DNA from: Verrucomicrobiales bacterium
Lineage (GTDB): Bacteria; Verrucomicrobiota; Verrucomicrobiia; Limisphaerales; UBA1100
DNA: 6,935 bases
Assembly: GCA_002718935.1 (NCBI GenBank)
Contig: PBFV01000028.1
Location: 1-6,935 of the forward strand
Reading direction: 5' to 3'
Below the pieces are notes generated by a model. It did no database searches and had not been told where the DNA came from. It was given only the letters and a program-made list of their open reading frames with translations. Below are positions 1 to 6,935 of this stretch, one piece after another. Every line of letters begins with the position of its first letter. The stretch's first letter is position 1. Made by a program: the position numbers and the translations under genes.

Positions 1-1
1 G

Positions 2-994
2 CTCATACTCACGATTCCAGTTGGATTGATGTGGCCGGAATTTGGCCATCAGGTTAAATCCAACGGCAAGATCATCCCAATCTTCGTCGCGGTCATGCTC
101 GGGATCGCCGGGTTCACCATGGACACCACGCGGCTGGTGAAACAGGCGATGAACTATCGCGCTTTGTTGCCGGTGCTTGGGAGCACCTATTTGTTGGCTC
201 CGGCGGTTGCTTATGTTTTGGCCAAGTTATTAGGCCCAGAGGATGATCCACTTTTTTTCCCCGCCACGATGATCATGGCGGCCCAGGCAGGCAGCTTGGC
301 TTCCGCAATTGCGCTTACCATTATGGCTGGCGGTAGCCGTGAATTGGCATTGATTTGCACCCTCGTTTCCAATGCGCTCACCGTAGTGCTAACCCCGTTC
401 ATTCTGGAGCAATCAATTAGTGCTGAATATATCAGCCAACTCAGTGGTGATGCCCAAATCACATTTCCCTTGGGCGAAATGATCCTGCGAATGGTGCTGT
501 GCGTGCTCCTGCCCATTGCCGTCGGGCAATTGCTCCGGCCGATGCTTTGGGAGCAAACGGAAAAAATCCGCGGTGCAATCAGAGTGGTCCCGCAGTTCAT
601 CATCTTGATTTTCGTTTACACCGGATTCGCCGCGGCTACGGGGAAAATCACCAATAGTCCGGAGCTGGCCGTGCGATTCATGATCTTGAGCATGTTGCTG
701 CACGGCATCTTGTTGGGCGGAAATGCGTTGGTGGCCAAGATCTTGAATCTGGATTGGCCCGAACGCACGGCGGTTATTCTTTGTGGGTCGCAAAAAACTT
801 TGCCCAACGGAATTTATATTTGGGGCACATTCTTTCAGGCTAATCCCTACGGCGCAGTGCCGTTGGTGTTGTATCACCTGTTTCAATTAATTGTGGATAC
901 CTTGCTGGTGCCATTTTTTGAAAAACGAAATCCGCCACCGATTGAAGCGGAAGCTCCGGCTGGGTGCCATTCAGGCAGTGGAGACAAGGGTTGA
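2..994 (+). CDS. SBF-like (bile-acid:sodium symporter superfamily) membrane transporter, 5' partial
   Basis: A multi-pass inner-membrane transporter of the SBF-like branch (PF13593 type; bacterial YfeH and eukaryotic SLC10A7 relatives), part of the BASS superfamily, usually cation-coupled; the substrate cannot be told. The frame is open to the left edge (visible start LILTIPVGLMWPEFG), and these residues look like the end of the first membrane helix. The TTG at 26 and ATG at 29 are therefore probably internal, and the true start lies outside. About 330 residues are visible. Hydrophobic segments alternate with short loops across the whole protein, consistent with about 10 helices. Family-like stretches are the asparagine-containing helix near residues 114-134 (ALICTLVSNALTVVLTPFIL), the GQLLRP turn near 175-180, and the late GSQKTLPNG motif near 262-270 followed by a YHLFQL helix. 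The tail is short, polar and proline/glycine-rich. It lies 54 bp upstream of a second transporter on the same strand, so a shared operon is plausible. Family assignment is firm; substrate is unknown. Confidence 0.9.
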   Translation, partial: LILTIPVGLMWPEFGHQVKSNGKIIPIFVAVMLGIAGFTMDTTRLVKQAMNYRALLPVLGSTYLLAPAVAYVLAKLLGPEDDPLFFPATMIMAAQAGSLASAIALTIMAGGSRELALICTLVSNALTVVLTPFILEQSISAEYISQLSGDAQITFPLGEMILRMVLCVLLPIAVGQLLRPMLWEQTEKIRGAIRVVPQFIILIFVYTGFAAATGKITNSPELAVRFMILSMLLHGILLGGNALVAKILNLDWPERTAVILCGSQKTLPNGIYIWGTFFQANPYGAVPLVLYHLFQLIVDTLLVPFFEKRNPPPIEAEAPAGCHSGSGDKG

Positions 995-1025
995 ACAATT
1001 TAGGCTGCGTGCTAAGTTCACCGCA

Positions 1026-1038
1026 CCTAACGCTTAGG
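1026..1038 (+). other. Short inverted repeat overlapping the symporter ribosome binding site
   Basis: The sequence CCTAA-CGC-TTAGG is a perfect 5-bp inverted repeat with a 3-base loop. Its right arm contains the first three bases (AGG) of the Shine-Dalgarno sequence of the downstream symporter. A competing pairing, CTAAG at 1012-1016 with CTTAG at 1033-1037, is also possible. This could modulate translation start, but the stem is short and AT-containing, so it may be chance. Confidence 0.3.
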
Positions 1039-1042
1039 GAGA
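1036..1042 (+). promoter_or_regulatory. Ribosome binding site of the DAACS symporter
   Basis: AGGGAGA lies 6 bases before the ATG at 1049 and matches the anti-Shine-Dalgarno sequence well. It supports 1049 as the true start. The rest of the 54-bp gap (995-1048) shows no convincing -35/-10 promoter, which fits co-transcription with the upstream transporter. Confidence 0.7.
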
Positions 1043-1048
1043 TCAACC

Positions 1049-2653
1049 ATGAGCGAAAAAAAAGCCGACGGTCACGGTAATCTGACCTACTACATAATTG
1101 GTGCCATCGTAGCTGCGATTGGCGCTGGACTTTTCGTTCCTGAAATCGCCGTCAAATTCAAGGTCGGCGGACAGGTATTCTTGAATCTTCTCATGATGAT
1201 GGTTGTGCCCCTTGTAATTATGTCTGTGATGAGTGGTATACTAGGCTTGGGTGATGTTCGTAAGCTGGGTAAGCCGGGTGGATTTGCGGTGGGATATTAT
1301 ATGTGCACCACCGTGTTGGCCGTGATCACAGGACTAATTGTGGTCAACCTTATCAAACCAGGTGAAAACAGGGAGCTATCAGCTGCTAAGGCAAAGGTGG
1401 TGGCTGCTGGAACTGACTCAGAAAGGCAAAAAGCATTTGAAGAACTTCAAGATTTGAATGCAACAATACAGGCTAAATTAAGTGAAAAAATCGGAGAGAG
1501 TGAGGAAGCCAAGGAGGCTAAACAAGAACAGGAAATACGGAATAATGTTTATGTCGAGCGGGCTGAGAAAAAACTTTCGCGCGCTGCTGCTGCCCAGAAG
1601 CGTGCTTTAGCTGCTTTCCAAGCAGCTCCGCAAGACTCCGACAAAAACGAAACTGCGATTATTGCCGCAGAAAAATTAGAATCTGCGAAGCAAAATCTGG
1701 AGAGTGAAAAGCGCCGAAAGGCAGAGTTAGGCGAGTTAGATGGTATCGGTGATATTCTTGAGAAAATCTTGCTGATGCTCGTCACAAAAAATTTATTTGA
1801 TTCTGCTGCGAACATGGACCTCCTTCCGCTGATTGTTTTCAGTATTATTTTTGCTGCTATGCTGACCACGATGGGGGACCGTGTGTTTGCAATCACCCGC
1901 ATGATCGGCCAAGCCAACGATGCTCTGATGTCCTTTGTGATGCTGCTGATGTACATTGCTCCGATTGGTATCTTTTGTTTGGTAGCCTCAAAATTTGGAC
2001 AAGCTAATCTTGATGGCGACCTTGCTAAAATGGCGGGCCAACAAGGCCTGTATCTTCTCACGATCATAATTGGCCTTTGTTTTCATGCTTTTGTGACCCT
2101 CTTTTTAATCTACTGGTTGTTTACCAAAAAGAGTCCAATAGCATTTTTCAAAAACATGTCGCAGGCTGTGCTCACGGCATTCTCCACAGCTAGCTCTAGT
2201 GCCACACTGCCGGTGACCATGGAATGTGCGACTGACAAGGCGGGTATCTCAGAAAAGTCCGTGAAGTTTGTGCTGCCCTTGGGGGCGACCATTAACATGG
2301 ATGGCACCGCGCTTTATGAGGCTGCTGCTGCGATTTTCATCGCACAAATCTATTTTCCGTTAACTGGCCAGGAGCTGACTATGACGACACAGGTTACAAT
2401 CGCTGTGGTGGCGACATTAGCGGCGATTGGTGCAGCGGGGATTCCTGAGGCAGGTCTGGTTACCATGTTGATCGTTTTGAATGCAGCCGGATTACCTGTG
2501 GAGTTCATAGGGCTGATACTTATGGTTGATTGGCTGCTTGACCGCTTCCGCACGGCGGTGAACTGCTTCGGGGATTCCGTGGGCGCCGCGTTGGTGGACA
2601 CGGTGATGCCTAAGGATGACGAGCCGGCCAAAGAGGCTCAGGCAACCAGCTGA
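1049..2653 (+). CDS. EAAT-like dicarboxylate/amino acid:cation symporter (DAACS, SLC1 fold) with large loop insert
   Basis: A predicted inner-membrane symporter taking up acidic amino acids (glutamate/aspartate) with sodium. All core elements are present: TM1-3 at residues about 12-103, TM4-6 at about 233-358, HP1 with the serine-rich ASSSATLP motif at 381-388, TM7 with NMDGT at 416-420, HP2 with GIPEAG at 464-469, and TM8 with D494, D498, R501, T502, N505 and D509. By motif alignment these match GltPh D390, D394, R397, T398, N401 and D405. D498 plus R501 suggests an acidic amino acid rather than a C4-dicarboxylate or neutral substrate. E424 sits where EAATs carry their proton-binding glutamate and GltPh has glutamine. 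At 534 residues it is about 110 longer than usual bacterial members. The excess is a charged Ala/Glu/Lys/Gln-rich, probably helical insert at about 106-232, between TM3 and TM4, a loop that is extracytoplasmic in this fold. The start is supported by a good ribosome binding site. The 3' end overlaps the convergent DUF1501 gene by 16 bp. Family certain; substrate and coupling inferred. Confidence 0.95.
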   Translation: MSEKKADGHGNLTYYIIGAIVAAIGAGLFVPEIAVKFKVGGQVFLNLLMMMVVPLVIMSVMSGILGLGDVRKLGKPGGFAVGYYMCTTVLAVITGLIVVNLIKPGENRELSAAKAKVVAAGTDSERQKAFEELQDLNATIQAKLSEKIGESEEAKEAKQEQEIRNNVYVERAEKKLSRAAAAQKRALAAFQAAPQDSDKNETAIIAAEKLESAKQNLESEKRRKAELGELDGIGDILEKILLMLVTKNLFDSAANMDLLPLIVFSIIFAAMLTTMGDRVFAITRMIGQANDALMSFVMLLMYIAPIGIFCLVASKFGQANLDGDLAKMAGQQGLYLLTIIIGLCFHAFVTLFLIYWLFTKKSPIAFFKNMSQAVLTAFSTASSSATLPVTMECATDKAGISEKSVKFVLPLGATINMDGTALYEAAAAIFIAQIYFPLTGQELTMTTQVTIAVVATLAAIGAAGIPEAGLVTMLIVLNAAGLPVEFIGLILMVDWLLDRFRTAVNCFGDSVGAALVDTVMPKDDEPAKEAQATS

Positions 2654-2662
2654 GGGATCACC
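2602..2662. terminator. Possible weak bidirectional hairpin at the convergent gene ends
   Basis: An outer inverted repeat, GGTGAT (2602-2607) with ATCACC (2657-2662), encloses an inner one, GAGCC (2621-2625) with GGCTC (2635-2639), across the point where the two genes meet. Only three T residues follow on the plus strand and no U-tract is present, so this is not a typical intrinsic terminator. It is the only terminator-like structure I see at this junction and may be coincidental within coding sequence. Confidence 0.2.
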
Positions 2663-4104
2663 TTTGCACCTTCTACGCCAGTGAGGCGTTGGTCAAGGCC
2701 GAGGAAGCGGTAGGTCAGCCGCTCGTGATCGATGCCCATTTGCTTTAGAAGGGTGGCGTTTAAGTCGTTGATGTGCACAGGGTCTTTGACGATATTGTAA
2801 CTGTGATCGTCGGTTTGGCCATGTTCGTAACCGGCCTTGAACCCGCCACCGGCTACCCAAGTGCTAAAGCACCGACTGTGATGATCGCGGCCATGGTTAG
2901 TCTTGGTAAGCTTCCCTTGCGAGTAGATGGTACGGCCAAACTCGCCGCCGCAAATCACCAGGGTTTCATCAAGCATACCGCGTTGCTTGAGGTCCTTGAC
3001 CAAGGCAGCTGCCGGTTGGTCAATATCCTTACATTGCTTCGGGAATTTTCCAGGAAGGCCGCCGTGGTGATCCCAGCCGCGGTGGAAAAGGTGGATGAAC
3101 GGCACGCCGCTCTCAGCCATGCGCCGGGCGAGGATGCAGTTGCGAGCAAATGAGCCGGGACGTTGAGCATCCGGGCCATACAGGTCCGTAACACTCTTTG
3201 GTTCTTTTGAGACATCCATTAGCTCCGGCACACTGGATTGCATTCGAAATGCCATTTCGTACTGGGAAATACGTGTTTGTGTTTCGGGGTCGCCGAATTC
3301 CTCAAACTGCTCCTGATTGATCTTCGCAATGCCGTCCAACATCCGGCGGCGCAGGTTACGGTCAATGCCTTCGGGGTCCTTTAGGTACAGGACGGGTTCC
3401 TTGCCGCTGCGGAGGTTTACTCCCTGATGTTTGCTGGGCAGGAAGCCGCTGCTCCACAGGCGCGAGTACAGAGCCTGATTGGCCGCGCCAGAGCCACGCG
3501 AGATCATCACAATGTAGGCAGGGAGGTTTTTGTTCGGGCTGCCGAGGCCGTAACTGATCCAGGAACCAAAGCTGGGTTTGCCGAGTTGCTGGGTACCTGT
3601 AAGAATGTAGGTTATAGCAGGGTCATGGTTGATTGCTTCTGAGTGCATCGATTTGACGATGGTAATTTCGTCGGCGATGCTGCCGATGTGCGGCAGGGTT
3701 TCGTTAACCCAAGTGCCATGTTGGCCCATGCGCTTAAACTCAAACATTGGGGCCACGCAGGGGAATGATTTTTGGCCGCTGGTCATGGTGGTGAGGCGCT
3801 GGCCGTTGCGGACGGAGTCCGGTAATTCTTCACCGTGAAATTTTCGCATGGCCGGCTTGTAGTCGAACATGTCGATATGGCTGGGGCCGCCAGAGAAGAA
3901 CAGCATGATGATGCGTTTGGCCTTGGGTGCAAAATGCGGCACCCCAGGCAGTCTGCCGCGGGCGTTTCTCTTCGGGGCGGCAATGGCATCAGGCGCCATC
4001 AGCGAGCCGAGCGCAGCGCCGCCAAGGCATTTGGCGGTGTTAAAAATCAATTCGCGCCGCGTCTGCAGCAGGCCGTTTTGGTAGTCGGGATCAGTGATAT
4101 TCAT
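2638..4104 (-). CDS. DUF1501 family protein with Tat signal peptide
   Basis: A 488-residue DUF1501 protein (PF07394, in the alkaline-phosphatase-like clan), full length for the family; its enzymatic role is not established. The N-terminus has a twin-arginine motif (TRRELI, residues 15-20), then a hydrophobic stretch and an Ala-rich end (PDAIAAPK, cleavage probably near 42-43), so it should be exported folded by the Tat route. Conserved family blocks follow in order: [14 protein letters not shown] (71-84), [10 protein letters not shown] (154-163), WDHHGG (344-349), GGEFGRT (386-392), NHGRDHH (403-409) and H446 before INDLNATLL. The recurring Asp/His/Glu residues resemble the metal ligands of the alkaline-phosphatase fold, which is inference. 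The ATG at 4104 lies 5 bases after the stop of the DUF1549/DUF1553 gene and no strong Shine-Dalgarno sequence is visible, so translational coupling is likely. The two are a standard gene pair in Planctomycetota and Verrucomicrobiota. The last 16 bp overlap the convergent symporter gene. Confidence 0.95.
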   Translation of the reverse strand: MNITDPDYQNGLLQTRRELIFNTAKCLGGAALGSLMAPDAIAAPKRNARGRLPGVPHFAPKAKRIIMLFFSGGPSHIDMFDYKPAMRKFHGEELPDSVRNGQRLTTMTSGQKSFPCVAPMFEFKRMGQHGTWVNETLPHIGSIADEITIVKSMHSEAINHDPAITYILTGTQQLGKPSFGSWISYGLGSPNKNLPAYIVMISRGSGAANQALYSRLWSSGFLPSKHQGVNLRSGKEPVLYLKDPEGIDRNLRRRMLDGIAKINQEQFEEFGDPETQTRISQYEMAFRMQSSVPELMDVSKEPKSVTDLYGPDAQRPGSFARNCILARRMAESGVPFIHLFHRGWDHHGGLPGKFPKQCKDIDQPAAALVKDLKQRGMLDETLVICGGEFGRTIYSQGKLTKTNHGRDHHSRCFSTWVAGGGFKAGYEHGQTDDHSYNIVKDPVHINDLNATLLKQMGIDHERLTYRFLGLDQRLTGVEGAKVIPQLVA

Positions 4105-4109
4105 GGCGA

Positions 4110-6935
4110 TTACAGTCGGGTGATTACTTCATCGAGATTGAGGAGCATGCTGGCGACGATGGTCCAAGCGGCATGCTCGGCAACGCCGATGGTTTCATCA
4201 CGCTTGGATGCGCCGATACCCAGCAGCTTGTTGGCGGCTTCGGCATTATTTTTGAAATTTTCCAATTCCTCATTGTATGCGGCCAGTAGAATGTTGGCCA
4301 CGATGGGCTTGGGTTGGCGGGAGGCCACGAGGCGGTAACCGAAGGTCACGCGTTCTTGCGGAGTCTTGCCGCCTTCTTTGATCATTCGCTGGGCCAAATT
4401 ACGTGCAGCCTCGGTGAATTGCGGGTCATTCATGGTCACCAGCGCCTGCAACGGCGTGTTGGTTCGGGGGCGTTCCACCATGCACTTCTCGCGGGTGGGG
4501 GCATCAAAGATTGTCATGGACGGCGCGGGTGCGGAGCGTTTCCAATAGGTGTACATGCTTTTGCGATAAAGATTTTCGCCGGAATCCTGCCGGAACCGGA
4601 CGTTGCCGCTGAGGCTAACTTCGTTCCAAAGACCGGGGGGTTGATAGGGCCTCACGCCGGGCCCGCCGGCTTTGTCGACCAACAAGCCGCTGACGGCGAG
4701 GGCATTATCGCGGACAAATTCGCCCTGCAAACGGAAGCGCGGCCCGCGGGCCAGCAGGAGGTTTTCCGGGTCTTTCGTGTATAACTCGCGGTTAAGTTTG
4801 GAGGATTGCCGGTACGTGGCGCTCATGACAATTTGCTTAAAAGTGCGCTTAATATTCCAACCATTCTTCACAAAATCCGTGGCCAACCAATCGAGCAGTT
4901 CGGGGTGCGTAGGCCAAGCGCCTTGGGTGCCGAAGTCGGAGACGGATTTCACAATGCCCTTGCCGAAGAGTAGGGACCAATACCGGTTGATGGCAACGCG
5001 TGAGGTGAGCGGATGGTCCGGGCGGGTGAGCCATTGGGCGAGACCCAGGCGATTAGCGGGAGCGCCCTCGGGCATGGAAGGCAGGAAGGCCGGAACGCCG
5101 GGTTTGATTTCCTCTTCCTTGTTAGGGTGCTCGTAATGGCCGCGTTCCAGGACGTAAGTCTTACGCATGTCGCCACGGTCACCCATAACCATGGTGTTCA
5201 CCTTGCTCTTGTTGGCGGCGGCAATTTCAGTCTCGGCTGTGCGTTTTTCAGCGGTCAGCTTTTGAAATGCTTTGTCGATGTTGTTCAGGTAATGGTTTAG
5301 GAGCGTTTCCTTTTGCTTGGGGGATCGCTTGTCCGGTGCAATGGAGAGCAGCGGGGCGATGGGGTCGCTGCCGCTAACGGCGCCGATATCGGCCACCACC
5401 AGCTCCCGACCATAAAGGCGGACGTCATCGATCTCAATATTGTTGGCTTGGGCACTGTTAAAGCGTCGGCCGATGCGGAATTCCTTCGGTGTTTGAATGG
5501 TTCCGTTGAGGCCGTCGGCTTCAACGTTTTGTTCCTGCAGTTTGCCATTGATATAAATCTTGGTGCCGGCAGCTTTGCCTTTGCCGTCGTAGGTGACAAA
5601 TACATGCGTCCACTTTTTGGCTGGCACCTTGGCCTTGCTGACCACCTTGATGGCGTTGTCCTGCCATTTGGAAATGATGTGGGTACCGACAGCGCCTTGC
5701 TGTAACCACAGGTCAAAGCCGCGGAATGCATTCCCTTCATTCATCTTGCTGAACAGCGCGCCGTTAGCGTTGCCGGCATCAGGTTTCACCCAGCAACCGA
5801 AGCTGAATGGCTGGTTCCATTCCGGTGGCTTCACGCCTTTGACATTAATGAAGCCATTGCCTTCCACGCGGAACGCCTGGCCGGTTTGGCCGCCAACGGT
5901 GCGCCCGCCTCCTTCCCATTTCACTTCATTTTTGTCGCTCACGAGGTCGACGCCTTTGCGGTCTTTGAATGCATCCAGCGGAAAATGGGCGAGTAATCCT
6001 GCCGGTTCCTTCGGTTGCTCGGTGACATTTTTAGCCGCTTCAATGGCCCATTTTTCAAACGCGTCCTGCACGCCCTTGCGGTGGGTGGAAATCTTTTCGT
6101 TGATTGCTTTCACCTTGGCCTCGGCAGCTTGTCGTTTGGCAATGTTTTCGCGGCTGATCACATTGACCATGGGCGGGGCATTGCCATTGCGGGTTTGTTT
6201 GCCGCTGTCCGCGTTGTTGTTGAAGAAGGCGTAAAACTGGTAGTACTCCCGGTGGGAGATCGGATCATATTTATGGCTGTGACATTGGGCGCATTCAATG
6301 CTGAGGCCAAGAAACACATTGCCGGTGGTTTTAACGCGGTCGACCACGTATTCAACCCGGTATTCTTCGATGATCAGGCCGCCCTCGTCAGTAGTGCCGT
6401 GGTTGCGATTGAAGCCGGTGGCGATTTTTTGATCATTGGTCGCATTGGGGATGAGATCTCCCGCGAGCTGTTCGGTGGCGAAATCCTTGAATGACTTGTT
6501 CGTGTGATAGGCATCGATCACCCAATCGCGCCAAGGCCACATGGTGCGCGGGCCATCGGCATGGTGCACGCTGCTATCGCCGTAGCGGGCAACATCCATC
6601 CAATGCAAAGTCATCCGTTCGGCGTACGCTTTGGATTTTAGCAAACGGTCCACGACTTTTTCGTAGGCGTTGGCACTCTTGTCATTTACGAACGCATCGA
6701 TTTCCACCAGCGTGGGTGGCATGCCGGTAAGATCGAAGGTGACACGGCGGATGAGCAGCTCTCGGCTTGCCTCTGGCGTTGGTTTGAGGCCGTTGGATTC
6801 AAGTTGTTTGAGCACAAAATGATCGATGGGGTTGTGGCCCCACTTGAGATTTCCTTTGGGTGGAGTGGGGGATTTAGGCTCGAGAAAGGCCCAGTGACCT
6901 TCGTACTTGGCGCCCTGTTCGATCCAGCGTTTTAG
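4110..6935 (-). CDS. PSCyt1 tail-DUF1549-LamG-DUF1553 protein, 5' partial
   Basis: A large, presumably exported PVC-type protein cut by the right edge; 941 residues are visible and the frame is open at the edge. The GTG at 6815 is not the true start, because the 40 codons before it read as family sequence: [17 protein letters not shown], then HNPIDHFVL. This is what normally joins a PSCyt1 cytochrome-like domain (PF07635) to DUF1549. Numbering from the edge: DUF1549/PSCyt2 spans about 37-250 with [13 protein letters not shown] (63-75), [10 protein letters not shown] (111-120) and a CAQCH motif (215-219). A charged helical linker follows at about 260-302. A LamG/concanavalin-like lectin domain spans about 314-520, opening with LLAHFPLD and closing with [12 protein letters not shown] second charged helical stretch covers about 538-580. 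DUF1553/PSD1 spans about 627-920 with [23 protein letters not shown] and [16 protein letters not shown]. CxxCH resembles a c-type heme site, but heme binding is unproven. The LamG domain suggests carbohydrate or surface contact. It is directly followed by its usual DUF1501 partner; the function of the pair is unknown. Confidence 0.95.
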   Translation of the reverse strand, partial: LKRWIEQGAKYEGHWAFLEPKSPTPPKGNLKWGHNPIDHFVLKQLESNGLKPTPEASRELLIRRVTFDLTGMPPTLVEIDAFVNDKSANAYEKVVDRLLKSKAYAERMTLHWMDVARYGDSSVHHADGPRTMWPWRDWVIDAYHTNKSFKDFATEQLAGDLIPNATNDQKIATGFNRNHGTTDEGGLIIEEYRVEYVVDRVKTTGNVFLGLSIECAQCHSHKYDPISHREYYQFYAFFNNNADSGKQTRNGNAPPMVNVISRENIAKRQAAEAKVKAINEKISTHRKGVQDAFEKWAIEAAKNVTEQPKEPAGLLAHFPLDAFKDRKGVDLVSDKNEVKWEGGGRTVGGQTGQAFRVEGNGFINVKGVKPPEWNQPFSFGCWVKPDAGNANGALFSKMNEGNAFRGFDLWLQQGAVGTHIISKWQDNAIKVVSKAKVPAKKWTHVFVTYDGKGKAAGTKIYINGKLQEQNVEADGLNGTIQTPKEFRIGRRFNSAQANNIEIDDVRLYGRELVVADIGAVSGSDPIAPLLSIAPDKRSPKQKETLLNHYLNNIDKAFQKLTAEKRTAETEIAAANKSKVNTMVMGDRGDMRKTYVLERGHYEHPNKEEEIKPGVPAFLPSMPEGAPANRLGLAQWLTRPDHPLTSRVAINRYWSLLFGKGIVKSVSDFGTQGAWPTHPELLDWLATDFVKNGWNIKRTFKQIVMSATYRQSSKLNRELYTKDPENLLLARGPRFRLQGEFVRDNALAVSGLLVDKAGGPGVRPYQPPGLWNEVSLSGNVRFRQDSGENLYRKSMYTYWKRSAPAPSMTIFDAPTREKCMVERPRTNTPLQALVTMNDPQFTEAARNLAQRMIKEGGKTPQERVTFGYRLVASRQPKPIVANILLAAYNEELENFKNNAEAANKLLGIGASKRDETIGVAEHAAWTIVASMLLNLDEVITRL

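Noticed and set aside
26..31. TTG/ATG as the start of the SBF-like transporter
   Set aside because: Upstream codons are open to the edge and hydrophobic, continuing a membrane helix the family needs; no Shine-Dalgarno sequence is visible before them.
1381..1740. Foreign origin of the symporter loop insert based on base composition
   Set aside because: A hand count gives about 46% GC, but nearby symporter segments sampled by hand range from about 42 to 60%, so the difference is not convincing; Lys/Glu-rich coding lowers GC by itself.
1549..2067. Minus-strand open frame of 172 codons opposite the symporter
   Set aside because: It is antisense to conserved transmembrane sequence, low in complexity (Ser/Arg/Ala-rich), and has no family resemblance.
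3835..4338. Plus-strand open frame of 167 codons spanning the DUF1501/DUF1553 junction
   Set aside because: Both genes beneath it are certain and it shows no domain; its position across the gene junction is coincidental.
5593..6234. Plus-strand open frame of 213 codons opposite the DUF1549/LamG region
   Set aside because: It lies wholly antisense to a well-supported gene with clear domain motifs, shows no recognisable domain, and overlaps other antisense frames. It is a by-product of the codon use of the real gene.
6813..6815. GTG as the start of the DUF1549/DUF1553 protein
   Set aside because: The 40 codons before it to the window edge are open and match the family (HWAF and PIDHFVL motifs), so the gene begins outside the window.

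Overview
The window holds four protein-coding genes and almost no non-coding DNA. It looks like the chromosome of a Planctomycetota/Verrucomicrobiota (PVC) bacterium, most likely an aquatic one. The main reason is the right-hand gene pair: a large protein with a cytochrome-like N-terminal tail, DUF1549 and DUF1553, followed directly by a Tat-exported DUF1501 protein. This pairing is typical of those phyla and uncommon elsewhere. No RNA gene, insertion sequence, CRISPR array, phage gene or origin was seen.

Left half, plus strand (positions 1-2653): two predicted cation-coupled transporters point the same way, 54 bp apart. The first, cut by the left edge, is an SBF-like (bile-acid:sodium symporter superfamily, YfeH/SLC10A7-type) membrane protein. 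The second is a complete dicarboxylate/amino acid:cation symporter (DAACS/SLC1 fold). Its transport core reads more like the animal excitatory amino acid transporters (EAATs) than like the archaeal model GltPh. It carries an extra, highly charged, probably helical insert of about 127 residues in the loop predicted to face the periplasm. A good Shine-Dalgarno sequence precedes it, partly inside a small inverted repeat.

Right half, minus strand (2638-6935): the large DUF1549-LamG-DUF1553 protein runs in from the right edge. Its true start, and probably a PSCyt1 cytochrome domain, lie outside the window. Five bases after its stop the DUF1501 gene begins, so the two are very likely co-transcribed. 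Both are expected to act outside the cytoplasm, but their biochemical function is not established. The DUF1501 gene converges on the symporter gene and the two coding sequences overlap by 16 bp.

The most notable content is the symporter: a eukaryote-like set of substrate and proton-coupling residues together with a lineage-specific loop insert. The DUF1553/DUF1501 pair is a widespread but poorly understood PVC module rather than a new system. I did not find strong evidence for a wholly undescribed multi-gene system here.
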